Positions 15,451 to 23,867 of a stretch of 64,000 nt of DNA are shown piece after piece (positions within the stretch are counted from its first letter, which is position 1; the number at the start of each line of letters is the position of its first letter). The stretch is from WLJO01 sp945889085 (GTDB lineage: Bacteria > Actinomycetota > Acidimicrobiia > Acidimicrobiales > Ilumatobacteraceae): positions 1 through 64,000 of the forward strand of contig CAMDBM010000011.1 in the NCBI GenBank assembly GCA_945889085.1, in the 5' to 3' direction. Position numbers and translations under genes: made by a program. Below the pieces are notes generated by a model. The model searched no databases. It saw only the letters and a program-made list of their open reading frames with translations, and was not told the origin of the DNA.

Positions 15451-16497
15451 TCAGTCGACCTCGACGGACTCATCCTCTTCTTCCTCGGCGACGACGTCCT
15501 CGAGGTTCTCCCCGAGCCCGGCGGCGATCTTTACCTTCTCGGAGACCTCCACCATGATCTCGGGGTTGGTGTTCAGGAAGTTCTTGGCGTTCTCCCGGCC
15601 CTGCCCGAGTTGTTCACCCTCGTAGGTGAACCAGGCTCCGGACTTCTTGATGATGCCCAGCTCGACACCCAAGTCGAGCACCGAACCCTCCCGGCTGATC
15701 CCCTTGCCGTACATGATGTCGAACTCTGCCTGTTTGAAGGGCGGGGCCACCTTGTTCTTGACGACCTTGACCCGGGTGCGGGAGCCAACGACCTCGGCGC
15801 CGTCCTTGATCGCCTCGATTCGACGGATGTCGAGCCGGACCGACGAGTAGAACTTCAGCGCTCGGCCACCCGGAGTGGTTTCCGGTGAACCGAACATCAC
15901 ACCGATCTTCTCGCGCAACTGGTTGATGAACACCATGATGGTCTTCGTCTTGTTGAGGTTGGCCGTGAGCTTGCGCAGCGCCTGGGACATCAAGCGGGCC
16001 TGCAGACCAACGTGGGTGTCCCCCATCTCGCCCTCGATCTCGGCCTTGGGCGTGAGGGCCGCCACCGAGTCGATGACGATCACGTCGATCGCCCCGGACC
16101 GGACCAGCATGTCGGCGATCTCGAGGGCCTGCTCACCGGTATCGGGCTGGGAGATCAGCAACTGGTCGATGTCCACGCCGATGGCCTTGGCATAGATCGG
16201 GTCCATGGCGTGTTCGGCATCGATGTAGGCACAGATACCGCCGTTGCGCTGGGCCTCAGCGACGAGGTGCATGGCCAGCGTGGACTTGCCGGAGGACTCC
16301 GGACCGAAGATTTCCACAATGCGGCCGCGGGGGATGCCGCCGATGCCGAGGGCGATGTCGAGGGCGAGGGCGCCCGTCGGCACGACCTCGATCGCCATGG
16401 TCTTCTTCTCGCCCATCCGCATGATGGAACCCTTGCCGTACTGCTTGTCGATCTGGGCGAGCGCCATTTCCAGCGCCTTCTCACGATCCGTGCTCAT
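15451..16497 (-). CDS. recA: RecA recombinase
   Basis: A 348-residue ATPase that forms filaments on single-stranded DNA, catalyses strand exchange and triggers LexA cleavage. The Walker A is FGPESSGKSTLAMHL, Walker B IDVIVIDSVAAL, and the L1/L2 DNA loops are around GDTHVGLQARLMSQALR and the MFGSPETTPGGRALKFY segment. The C-terminal end is acidic (VVAEEEEDESVEVD), as in other RecA proteins. The ATG at 16497 is preceded by AAAGGAAC. It is transcribed from an SOS-type promoter and ends at a strong terminator before miaB. Confidence 0.98.
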   Translation of the reverse strand: MSTDREKALEMALAQIDKQYGKGSIMRMGEKKTMAIEVVPTGALALDIALGIGGIPRGRIVEIFGPESSGKSTLAMHLVAEAQRNGGICAYIDAEHAMDPIYAKAIGVDIDQLLISQPDTGEQALEIADMLVRSGAIDVIVIDSVAALTPKAEIEGEMGDTHVGLQARLMSQALRKLTANLNKTKTIMVFINQLREKIGVMFGSPETTPGGRALKFYSSVRLDIRRIEAIKDGAEVVGSRTRVKVVKNKVAPPFKQAEFDIMYGKGISREGSVLDLGVELGIIKKSGAWFTYEGEQLGQGRENAKNFLNTNPEIMVEVSEKVKIAAGLGENLEDVVAEEEEDESVEVD

Positions 16498-16630
16498 TAC
16501 CGTTCCTTTCGTTCCCGGAGGGTCTCCGGGGTGTCGCCGCTGCTTCGTGGAGGCCGGAACCGCCGGACTCGATTCGGTGAGCGGGACCCTACGGAAGGGG
16601 TGTTACAGGGTTCCGTTCACGAACGACAAC

Positions 16631-16659
16631 AGTGTAACTGCGAACGACTGTTCGTGCAA
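16631..16659 (-). promoter_or_regulatory. recA promoter
   Basis: Minus-strand TTGCAC (16659-16654) and TACACT (16636-16631) are separated by exactly 17 bp, with the LexA box in the spacer. The predicted 5' untranslated region is about 125 bases. Confidence 0.8.
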
Positions 16660-16671
16660 GCATATGTTCGA
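16641..16671. promoter_or_regulatory. LexA boxes of recA
   Basis: CGAAC-GACT-GTTCG (16641-16654) is a perfect actinobacterial SOS box lying in the recA promoter spacer. An adjoining GCAAGC-ATAT-GTTCGA (16656-16671) has one mismatch to the GAAC-N4-GTTTGC variant of the lexA promoter when read on the other strand. Centres are 16 bp apart. Confidence 0.8.
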
Positions 16672-17178
16672 TCAAGAGGGGTTTTCCCCTTGCCCAGACG
16701 GGCTTGCCCACATGTCCGTCGCCTTGACGGCCCGGGCCTCCTCGGCCTCGGTGAGGGCGGCGGGAAGGAGCTCAACGGGTGTGTCGGGAAGGAACTCGTC
16801 CCGGGTGGGCGGGTGCACCCGGAGGTCGAACGCTGACCAGAGCGTCTGGGTGAATGGGTACGTGAGCACGGGCATGACCAGCGCAATCACCGCACCGATC
16901 AGCGCCATGGGGACGACCTCGAAATCGGGGTACGAGACCGCAATGGAGATGGAGAGGAACAGCATCACGCTTCCCCCGGTGATGACGACGGCGACGGTCA
17001 TCGCCCCCAGCTCGAACCCGTCCTGGCCCCGGTTCCAGCGCAGTCCGCAAGTTCGGCATCGGTCATACCGGCGGAACCACGAGCGGAACCAGGCCTTCTT
17101 GCCAGCGCACCACGGGCACCTCCGCAGCAGGGCCCGCGCCACGAGGCGCGGGAACGTCAGTCTCGTGAGGGTGCTCAT
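16672..17178 (-). CDS. DUF983-family zinc-ribbon membrane protein
   Basis: A 168-residue protein. The N-terminal part holds two zinc-knuckle pairs, RRCPWCAGKKAW and CRTCGLRWNRGQDG, typical of DUF983. Two membrane helices follow (GAMTVAVVITGGSVMLFLSISIAV and ALIGAVIALVMPVLTYPF), then a cytoplasmic tail with PPTRDEFLPDTPVELLP. No function is established for the family. The ATG at 17178 has GGAA upstream and is preferred to a longer in-frame start. The stop codon touches the SOS-box region of recA. Confidence 0.75.
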   Translation of the reverse strand: MSTLTRLTFPRLVARALLRRCPWCAGKKAWFRSWFRRYDRCRTCGLRWNRGQDGFELGAMTVAVVITGGSVMLFLSISIAVSYPDFEVVPMALIGAVIALVMPVLTYPFTQTLWSAFDLRVHPPTRDEFLPDTPVELLPAALTEAEEARAVKATDMWASPSGQGENPS

Positions 17179-17283
17179 CTGTTCCTGTCTACCCTGCGGC
17201 GCACAAGGTCTCAGCAGGACGGACACCGACTGGTGATCCGGTGGTGGAGTTGGGCGCTCCAGATGCCAGAATAGTGACTCCTT

Positions 17284-17360
17284 GGTGGCCGTAGCTCAAT
17301 TGGTAGAGCAACAGGTTGTGGTCCTGTAGGTCGCGGGTTCGATTCCCGTCGGTCACCCCA
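17284..17360 (+). tRNA. tRNA-His (GTG anticodon)
   Basis: A full cloverleaf: acceptor GTGGCCG/CGGTCAC (7 bp, one G-T pair), D arm with AGCTCAATTGGTAGAGC, anticodon loop TTGTGGT with GTG, and T arm GGTTCGATTCC. The extra 5' G (G-1 at 17284) opposite discriminator C73 is the identity element of tRNA-His. The 3' CCA is encoded (17358-17360). Confidence 0.97.
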
Positions 17361-17394
17361 ATCAAAGCAGTGAGTCGTTAGACTCGCCGCTCCT

Positions 17395-17469
17395 GCCTCT
17401 CTAGCTCAACGGTAGAGCAACGGACTCTTAATCCGCAGGTTCTGGGTTCGAGACCCAGGGGAGGCACCA
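17395..17469 (+). tRNA. tRNA-Lys (CTT anticodon)
   Basis: Acceptor GCCTCTC pairs with GGGAGGC, followed by A73 and an encoded CCA (17467-17469). The anticodon loop CTCTTAA places CTT at positions 34-36, reading AAG. The T arm is GGGTTCGAGACCC. It lies 34 bases after tRNA-His, probably in one transcript. Confidence 0.95.
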
Positions 17470-17470
17470 C

Positions 17471-17498
17471 ACTGACCAGCGCCTGTGCGCTGGTCAGT
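17471..17498 (+). terminator. Terminator of the tRNA-His/tRNA-Lys transcript
   Basis: A perfect 12-bp stem ACTGACCAGCGC/GCGCTGGTCAGT with loop CTGT starts directly after tRNA-Lys and is followed by CCCATTTTC. Confidence 0.75.
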
Positions 17499-17518
17499 CC
17501 CATTTTCGGCTTCACTAC

Positions 17519-18340
17519 TCAGCCGCCCATCCCGGGGAAGTCGGGTACGTCGGCGGTGACGCGCAATGACCAGTTCGGCGGGCGCTTCTCCAGAAAAGCC
17601 GTAACCCCCTCCCGGGCGTCCGCCTGACGACCGAGCCACTCGAACGGTGCCGATTCCGTCCGCATCATCAACCGCAGGGCAGGGGCAACATCGGCCCACA
17701 GCAATTGTTTGGTGAGCGCCACCGACACCGGCGCCGCATTCGTCGCCACGTCCCGAGCCCACGCCATCGCAGCGGGCAGCACCTTGTCGGCGGGCATCGA
17801 CCGAGATGCAACCCCGAGATCGCTGAGTTCCCTGCCGCTCACCATTCTTCCGGACAGCAACAGATCGGCCGCTCGCTCAATGCCCGCAACCCGTGCGAGC
17901 AGCACGTGGGCAGCCAATTCGGGCATCATCCCACGGCGCACGAACGCGAACTGACACTTGGCGTCCTCGGCAACAAAGCGAACATCGGCACAGAGCGGGT
18001 AGGTGACCCCCACGCCGACCGCGTGCCCGTTGATCGCTGCGATGACAGGTTTGCGGATCTGCCACGGCAGCACAAACTCGGTGCCCACCGCCTCGTCGCG
18101 GTCGCGTTCGTCACTGTCGAATGTGCTGCCTCCGGAACTGAGGTCTGCTCCTGCACAGAACGCGCGACCGGCACCCGTGAGCACGACAACACGGACGTCG
18201 TCATCGTCGTGAGCCGCCATCATCGCGGCCGAGAGTTCTCGGCCCATCCGGGCTGTCCAAGAGTTCAGTTGCTCGGGGCGATTGAGCGTGACAAGCATCA
18301 CCCCTGCGTCGATCCCCACGGTGATCTGCTGGTAGTCCAT
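17519..18340 (-). CDS. Enoyl-CoA hydratase/isomerase family protein
   Basis: A 273-residue crotonase-fold enzyme. LTGAGRAFCAGADLSSGG forms the first oxyanion-hole segment and IAAINGHAVGVGVTYPLCADVRF the second; FVRRGMMPELAAHVLLARVAG covers the region of the catalytic residue in hydratases (here Glu in PELAAH). Likely role: beta-oxidation or related acyl-CoA metabolism, substrate unknown. No partner acyl-CoA genes are adjacent. The ATG at 18340 is six bases after TAAGGT, a leaderless arrangement without Shine-Dalgarno. Confidence 0.85.
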   Translation of the reverse strand: MDYQQITVGIDAGVMLVTLNRPEQLNSWTARMGRELSAAMMAAHDDDDVRVVVLTGAGRAFCAGADLSSGGSTFDSDERDRDEAVGTEFVLPWQIRKPVIAAINGHAVGVGVTYPLCADVRFVAEDAKCQFAFVRRGMMPELAAHVLLARVAGIERAADLLLSGRMVSGRELSDLGVASRSMPADKVLPAAMAWARDVATNAAPVSVALTKQLLWADVAPALRLMMRTESAPFEWLGRQADAREGVTAFLEKRPPNWSLRVTADVPDFPGMGG

Positions 18341-18425
18341 CAAGTGACCTTAGACCCACCGGCCGATCGCGACTAGACCTGCGAGGTGCCCCGGCCGCAG
18401 GTGGACCGCGTGCGAACATAGGCGC

Positions 18426-20939
18426 ATGGTCGTGGGCGATCCATTCCTCGACCCGGCGCAACCCGGTGGCAACGGTGGCAACGACGGGTGGCCGCGCGCG
18501 CCCTATCGTCCTGAGCCGCGTGCCGACCGTCCTCCGCCGCTTGCCCCCAAGCGAGGGCGCGGCCGGGCGGGGCAACCCCCCGCTCACCCTCCGGCCCCCG
18601 AACCGCGTAACGCTCGGGGCCCCGCGCGTCGTCCCGAGCAACGGGAGGATCCGATCCCCGCACCGAGCGGGCGCGTGCCCGCCCCGAGGCCGACGTCGAT
18701 GGACTGGCGAAGCGAGCGCGCTCAGAGAAGCACTCCGACACGCCGCGCGCGCACAGATCACCCCGGGCAGGAACCCGGCGGCAACGCGTTCCGCGCGGAC
18801 ATCGAAGGACTCCGTGCCATCGCTGTGCTGCTCGTCATTGCGTACCACTTCAAACTGGGACCGTTCCACGGCGGCCTCGTCGGCGTGGACGTCTTCTTCG
18901 TGCTGTCCGGGTTCCTGATCACCTCGCTGCTGATCCGGGAACTGCAGAGCACAGGAACCGTGTCATTGCCGGACTTCTGGGCGAGGCGCGTCCGCCGCCT
19001 CCTGCCCGCATCGTGCCTCGTCATCGTCGTCACCGTGATCGCTGCTCGCTGGATGCTCTCGCCGGTACTGCTCAAAGACGTCGGGCGTGACGCTGTCGCC
19101 GCTGCCCTCTTCGTCGTGAACATCGTGTTCGGCAACCGCAACAGCGACTACCTCGGCGCCCAGGCAGCGGCCACGTCACCGTCGCCGCTCCTGCACTTCT
19201 GGTCGCTCGCGCTCGAGGAGCAGTTCTACGTCGTCTGGCCCGTTCTCGTCATGCTCGCCGGCAGGGCGCGTAACCGCATGCGGGCAATCACCGGCCTCAT
19301 CGTTGGCCTCGGGACCGTCTCGCTGGTCGCCTGCTTCTGGTACACCCAACGCTCCCCCGTCTGGGCCTTCTATCTGTTGCCGACGCGCGCATGGGAACTC
19401 CTGGCCGGCGCAGCCCTCGCCGTGATCGGCACGAGGGTAGTGCGCATTCCCGAGCAGGCTCGAGCGGTGCTGGGCTGGGTAGGTCTGCTCGGAATCGTTG
19501 TGGCATCGCTCGTCATCAGTGACAGCACTGCGTTCCCCGGTTTCGCCGCACTCCTACCGGTGCTGTCCACCGTTGCCGTCATCACGGCCGGTGGCGCTAT
19601 CACCCGCAACGGTCCGCTCACAATCCTGCGTGCCGGTCCGCTCCAGTGGGTCGGCAAGCGCTCGTACGCCATCTACCTCTGGCACTGGCCCGTGTTCATC
19701 CTCGCCGACGCGAAGTGGGGCCCGCTCAGCATCCCCCAGCGGATCGGTGCCGTTGCCATCGCCGGGTCGCTCGCCGCAATCTCGTTCATCCTCGTGGAGG
19801 ACCCCGCCCGTCATTCGCCATGGTTCTCGGCGCAGGCTCGCCGCGGACTTGCCGTCGGAGCCTGTCTGGTCGCTGTCAGCGTATTCGCGGGTGTGCTGAC
19901 CGTGCGTTCGGACGTACGGACCAGCGGAGGAGGCGACGTTGCGGCGCCGGACCTCAGCATCGACGACATCGACGGAGCCAACGGCGGTACCACGGACACG
20001 ATCAGTCCGACAGACCTCACGGCTCCCGTGCCGCTCCCGACATCGGCCGGCTCGACCAACACTGTCGATCCCGGCACGGTGTACCGCCTGAGCGACCTCA
20101 TCGAACGCAACGCCGAGGTGCTCGACGCTTCACTCCGGGCGACCGACGTGCCGTCAAACCTGACCCCGGGATTCAACACGATCAGCAAGGACCTTCCCGC
20201 CCTCTATTCAGACGGCTGTCTCCTCGACCCGGGGACCATCGAGTCGGGGACCTGCACGTACGGGGACCCGAACAGCACGGTCAAGGTGGCGCTCGTCGGC
20301 GACTCCCATGCCGCCCAGTGGTTCCCGGCCCTCGAATCGATCGCGACCAAGCGTGGCTGGCGGTTGCTCGTGCTCGTGAAGAAGGGCTGCGCGATGGCAG
20401 AGTTCGTCACGTACGACGAGGCGAACCGCAAGCGAACCGAGTGCGGGCCCTGGCGCAAGGCCGTCATGAACCGGCTGAAGTCCGAGGAGCCGAACCTCAT
20501 CCTCGTCGGCTCGTACCGTTACCGACTCACCAACCGACCGGCGAAGTCCAATGCTCGTAGCCAGTGGCTCGCAGCGCTGACTCCCACGCTCAAGTCGCTG
20601 CGCAGCCTGACGAACAAACTCATCGTGATCGGCGATATCCCCCATCCGGAGTCCTGGCCGGCAAAGTGTCTGGCCAACAACCTCTCGACAGCCCGGGACT
20701 GCCTCATCGACCGCTCCCGAGCAGAGCGCAAACCGGTCGTCGATGCCGAGGTGGAGGCAGCAAAGGCAGCCGATGCCACCTACATGAAAGCGAGCGACTG
20801 GATGTGCAACCTGCAGCAGTGCGCCGTGATGCTCGGCAACATCCAGATGTACCGCGACGACAATCACATCGGGGCCACGGCGTCCAAGTACTTCGTGCCC
20901 TTCGTTGAGGCGGTGGCAGTGCCGCTGCTTCCTGCTTGA
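18426..20939 (+). CDS. Membrane O-acyltransferase (acyltransferase-3) with C-terminal SGNH domain
   Basis: An 837-residue envelope enzyme of the OafA/YrhL type. After about 120 disordered Arg/Pro-rich residues comes the acyltransferase-3 domain (FRADIEGLRAIAVLLVIAYH, GVDVFFVLSGFLITSLL, RRVRRLLPA, LLHFWSLALEEQFYVVWP) with about ten membrane helices. A periplasmic SGNH-hydrolase-like domain follows: VALVGDSHAAQWFPAL and DDNHIG hold the Ser and Asp/His. Such proteins move an acyl group across the membrane and attach it to cell-surface glycans. The start may be the ATG at 18426 or the in-frame ATG at 18699, just before the conserved part. No glycan biosynthesis cluster is adjacent. Confidence 0.88.
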   Translation: MVVGDPFLDPAQPGGNGGNDGWPRAPYRPEPRADRPPPLAPKRGRGRAGQPPAHPPAPEPRNARGPARRPEQREDPIPAPSGRVPAPRPTSMDWRSERAQRSTPTRRARTDHPGQEPGGNAFRADIEGLRAIAVLLVIAYHFKLGPFHGGLVGVDVFFVLSGFLITSLLIRELQSTGTVSLPDFWARRVRRLLPASCLVIVVTVIAARWMLSPVLLKDVGRDAVAAALFVVNIVFGNRNSDYLGAQAAATSPSPLLHFWSLALEEQFYVVWPVLVMLAGRARNRMRAITGLIVGLGTVSLVACFWYTQRSPVWAFYLLPTRAWELLAGAALAVIGTRVVRIPEQARAVLGWVGLLGIVVASLVISDSTAFPGFAALLPVLSTVAVITAGGAITRNGPLTILRAGPLQWVGKRSYAIYLWHWPVFILADAKWGPLSIPQRIGAVAIAGSLAAISFILVEDPARHSPWFSAQARRGLAVGACLVAVSVFAGVLTVRSDVRTSGGGDVAAPDLSIDDIDGANGGTTDTISPTDLTAPVPLPTSAGSTNTVDPGTVYRLSDLIERNAEVLDASLRATDVPSNLTPGFNTISKDLPALYSDGCLLDPGTIESGTCTYGDPNSTVKVALVGDSHAAQWFPALESIATKRGWRLLVLVKKGCAMAEFVTYDEANRKRTECGPWRKAVMNRLKSEEPNLILVGSYRYRLTNRPAKSNARSQWLAALTPTLKSLRSLTNKLIVIGDIPHPESWPAKCLANNLSTARDCLIDRSRAERKPVVDAEVEAAKAADATYMKASDWMCNLQQCAVMLGNIQMYRDDNHIGATASKYFVPFVEAVAVPLLPA

Positions 20940-20991
20940 ATCCAGCACAGGCGCGCAGTTCACGCCCTCCTCCCCCGCAGACGGTAGGCAC

Positions 20992-22626
20992 ATGTTCGAC
21001 GACGCGATGACCGCAGAGACCGATCCGCAGGCACCACGGAGCCAAGCCGGCCGCCTCAGCGCGCCGTGGTACCTCGGCGCGCTTTGTGGCCTGCTTGCCG
21101 GAGCGCTCGCCGTGGGCGTCGGCCTGCTGACCGCCCAATGGTTCTCAACGAGCACGCCGATGGACGCTGTGGGCAGTGCCTTCATCGACCGAGTGCCGGG
21201 ATGGCTGAAGCGCCTTGCTATCGATTGGTTCGGCACGAACGACAAGCGCGCGCTCCGCATCGGCATCTACACCGTGATGGGAATGCTGGCGCTCGTGATC
21301 GGGTGGCGAGCCCTGCGCAACCGGTGGTCGGGGGCGGTTGGATTCGTGTCGTTCGGGGCCCTCGGGGTTCTCTGTGTGCTCGACCGGCCGCAGCCCTCGT
21401 TGTCCACCGTCATGCCCACTGTGCTCGCCGCGGTCATCGGGGCGGCCGCGCTGCTGGGGCTCATCGATGTCCTCGAGGGACGCTGGAGGTTGAGCCACAC
21501 GCCGCACCGGTCACGGGTTCCCCTCGGACTGGACCGGCGCGGTTTCCTCGTGGCCGGTGGCTCGGTCGCCGCAGCGGCGGCAGTCACGGCCGCGTCCGGC
21601 GTCGCCCTCGAGGGACGCCGGGTCCGTCGCCTCACCGAGGGTGCCCCAGCCTCGCTCCCCCCAATCGCCTCGACCACCGTCGCCTCACAGCCCTCGACGG
21701 CGGGGGCCACCGGTGCACCCGACGCCAGCGTCGACAACCTCGAGAGCGAGACCCCGTTCATCACGCCGAGCGATGACTTCTATCGCATCGATACTGCGAT
21801 CTCGTTCCCGAACGTCACCACCGAGAACTGGCAACTACGCATCCACGGGATGGTCGATCGCGAGTTGGTCCTTCGCTATCAGGACGTGCTCTCGCGTCCG
21901 CAGGTCGAGCGGACCGTCACGCTCGCGTGCGTCTCCAACGAGGTCGGTGGCGACCTCGTCGGAACGGCAACCTGGCAGGGCGTGCTCCTTGCCGACCTGC
22001 TCGCCGAGGTGGGCGTGGGCAAGGGTGCCGAACAGGTCTATTCCACGAGCGCCGATGGATGGACCAGTGGCTTCCCCGTCGAGGCCGCCCTCGATGGGCG
22101 TGAGCCCATGCTCGCCATCGGGATGAACGGCAAGCCGCTCCTGGTCGCGCACGGGTTCCCGGCCCGACTCGTTGTGCCCGGACTGTACGGCTACGTCTCG
22201 GCCACCAAGTGGGTCACCGACATCAAACTGACCACCTGGGCCGAGGACACCGGGTACTGGGTTCCGCGTGGCTGGTCTGCTCTCGGCCCCGTCAAGGCCC
22301 AGAGCCGGATCGACGTGCCCCGGCGCGGCTCCACCGTCAGCGCGGGAACGGTCAACCTCGGGGGCGTCGCGTGGGCCCACCGCCGCGGTGTGGCGCGGGT
22401 GGAGGTGCAGGTCAACGACGGACCCTGGGCCGAAGCCGTCCTCGACGACCGCGGGGCGCTCGATACGTGGCGCCAGTGGCGCTACGCCTGGGAGGCAACA
22501 CCCGGGAAATATCGGGTCAGCGTGCGCACGACGGACAGTACCGGCGAGGTACAGACCGACGTCGTTCGTCCCCCAGACCCTGACGGGGCCACCGGCCACC
22601 ACACGCGGCGTTTCACCGTCGCCTGA
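20992..22626 (+). CDS. Sulfite-oxidase-like molybdopterin-dependent oxidoreductase, membrane-anchored
   Basis: A 544-residue protein. The first part (about 20-165) has several membrane helices. A twin-arginine-like signal follows internally (LDRRGFLVAGGSVAAAAA, Arg182-Arg183), then a Ser/Thr-rich linker and the oxidoreductase molybdopterin domain (TTENWQLRIHGMVDRELVLRY, TLACVSNEVGGDLVGTATW). Cys313 is the expected molybdenum ligand. GLYGYVSATKWVTDIKLTTW and an Ig-like dimerisation domain complete it. It probably acts outside the membrane, oxidising or reducing a small molecule such as sulfite or a sulfoxide. The ATG at 20992 is preferred over a start inside the upstream gene. Confidence 0.88.
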   Translation: MFDDAMTAETDPQAPRSQAGRLSAPWYLGALCGLLAGALAVGVGLLTAQWFSTSTPMDAVGSAFIDRVPGWLKRLAIDWFGTNDKRALRIGIYTVMGMLALVIGWRALRNRWSGAVGFVSFGALGVLCVLDRPQPSLSTVMPTVLAAVIGAAALLGLIDVLEGRWRLSHTPHRSRVPLGLDRRGFLVAGGSVAAAAAVTAASGVALEGRRVRRLTEGAPASLPPIASTTVASQPSTAGATGAPDASVDNLESETPFITPSDDFYRIDTAISFPNVTTENWQLRIHGMVDRELVLRYQDVLSRPQVERTVTLACVSNEVGGDLVGTATWQGVLLADLLAEVGVGKGAEQVYSTSADGWTSGFPVEAALDGREPMLAIGMNGKPLLVAHGFPARLVVPGLYGYVSATKWVTDIKLTTWAEDTGYWVPRGWSALGPVKAQSRIDVPRRGSTVSAGTVNLGGVAWAHRRGVARVEVQVNDGPWAEAVLDDRGALDTWRQWRYAWEATPGKYRVSVRTTDSTGEVQTDVVRPPDPDGATGHHTRRFTVA

Positions 22627-22698
22627 TCGAATTCACCGGGCCGCAATGCAGTTTTGGATCCCCCGTGCGGTCTCACGGGTATGGTTCGCGCTCCCGGT

Positions 22699-23280
22699 AT
22701 GAAGATCACGGTTGTGCACGCCCACCCCTCGGCGAACAGTTTCAGCCGCGCAGTGTTGGACACCGTGCTGGATTCGCTGGCTTCGCACGACGTGAACGTC
22801 TGCGACCTCTATGCAGAGGGGTTCCAACCGGCACTCACCGAGGCCGAGCACCGCGAGTACCTCGGCGCCAATCCGATCCAGGACCCCCTCGTGGCCCGCT
22901 ACGCAGAGTACGTCAAGGCGGCGGAGGCGCTGGTTTTCGTGTACCCCACCTGGTGGTCCGGGCTTCCCGCCGCGATGAAGGGCTGGATGGACCGCGTGCT
23001 CGTCCAGGGCGTGGCCTTCGGCTTCAACGACAAGAACCGCATCGTGCCCCAACTCGGACACGTCCGACGGATCGCCGGTGTCACTACGTACGGGTCGTCG
23101 CGGCTGGTGACGGCTCTCGGCGCCGACGGGGGCCGGCGTACCCTTGCCCGGGCGCTGCGCATCTCTGCAGGATGGCGCACGCGAACCACCTGGCTCGGGC
23201 TGCACCGCATGGACACTGCAACCGATGAGGACCGTCGTCGGTTCCTCAATCGTGTCCGGCGGGAGTTCGAGACATGGTGA
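22699..23280 (+). CDS. Flavodoxin-fold NAD(P)H:quinone oxidoreductase (first of a tandem pair)
   Basis: A 193-residue protein of the NQO1/KefF family. MKITVVHAHPSANSFSRAVLD is the FMN/FAD phosphate loop, CDLYAEGFQPALTEAEHREYL follows, and LVFVYPTWWSGLPAAMKGWMDRVLVQGVAF is the flavin-ring and active-site segment. It should carry out two-electron reduction of quinones or similar electrophiles. The next gene is a close paralogue and overlaps it by 7 bp. The ATG at 22699 was chosen because the conserved strand begins there; an in-frame ATG at 22681 cannot be excluded. Confidence 0.85.
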   Translation: MKITVVHAHPSANSFSRAVLDTVLDSLASHDVNVCDLYAEGFQPALTEAEHREYLGANPIQDPLVARYAEYVKAAEALVFVYPTWWSGLPAAMKGWMDRVLVQGVAFGFNDKNRIVPQLGHVRRIAGVTTYGSSRLVTALGADGGRRTLARALRISAGWRTRTTWLGLHRMDTATDEDRRRFLNRVRREFETW

Positions 23281-23867
23281 AGGCACTCGTCGTCTCGGTT
23301 CATCCTCGCACCGACAGCCTGACCGCGGCAGCGCTGGAGCGTGCTCTGGCGACCCTGCGGGAGGGGCGCCATACCGTGACGCTCATCGACCTCTATGCAG
23401 AGGGCTTCGACCCGCTGCTTTCCGAGGACGAGCACCGTCGGCACCGCGACCCTCCCGGGACCAAGCCGCAGATCGCCGATCACGTGGCGCTCGTCCGCGC
23501 GTGCGAGATGCTCGTTCTCGTGTACCCAACCTGGTGGGGAGCACAGCCGGCAATGCTCAAGGGCTGGTTCGAGCGGGTGTGGGTGAACGGCGTGGCCGCC
23601 GAGGTTCACGATGACGGCCGCCCGCCCAGCCCGCTGCTGACGAACATCAAGCGGATCGTGGTGGTCACCACGCACGGCTCGCCCAAGTGGATCAACGCTG
23701 TAGAGGGCGAGGCGGGCAAGCGTTTCGCGAAGCGCTCGCTGCGCGCATCGGTCAACCGCCGCTGCAGGGTGCACTGGATTGCGTTCTACGGCGTCGACCG
23801 CAGCACACACGAACAACGGACACGGTTCCTCGACCGTGTCAGCCGCCGACTCGCTCGAATCGCGTAA
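23274..23867 (+). CDS. Flavodoxin-fold NAD(P)H oxidoreductase (second of a tandem pair)
   Basis: A 197-residue paralogue of the preceding gene. It repeats the same landmarks: VSVHPRTDSLTAAALERAL, IDLYAEGFDPLLSEDEH and LVLVYPTWWGAQPAMLKGWFERVWVNGVA. Sequence divergence between the two is large outside these motifs, so a distinct substrate or a heteromeric enzyme is possible. Its start overlaps the upstream stop, indicating translational coupling. The 3' end overlaps the convergent RNA methyltransferase gene by 29 bp. Confidence 0.85.
   Translation: MVKALVVSVHPRTDSLTAAALERALATLREGRHTVTLIDLYAEGFDPLLSEDEHRRHRDPPGTKPQIADHVALVRACEMLVLVYPTWWGAQPAMLKGWFERVWVNGVAAEVHDDGRPPSPLLTNIKRIVVVTTHGSPKWINAVEGEAGKRFAKRSLRASVNRRCRVHWIAFYGVDRSTHEQRTRFLDRVSRRLARIA

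Noticed and set aside
13879..15888. A 669-codon plus-strand frame opposite miaB and recA
   Set aside because: Antisense shadow of well-supported genes; His/Arg/Val-rich translation without domains.
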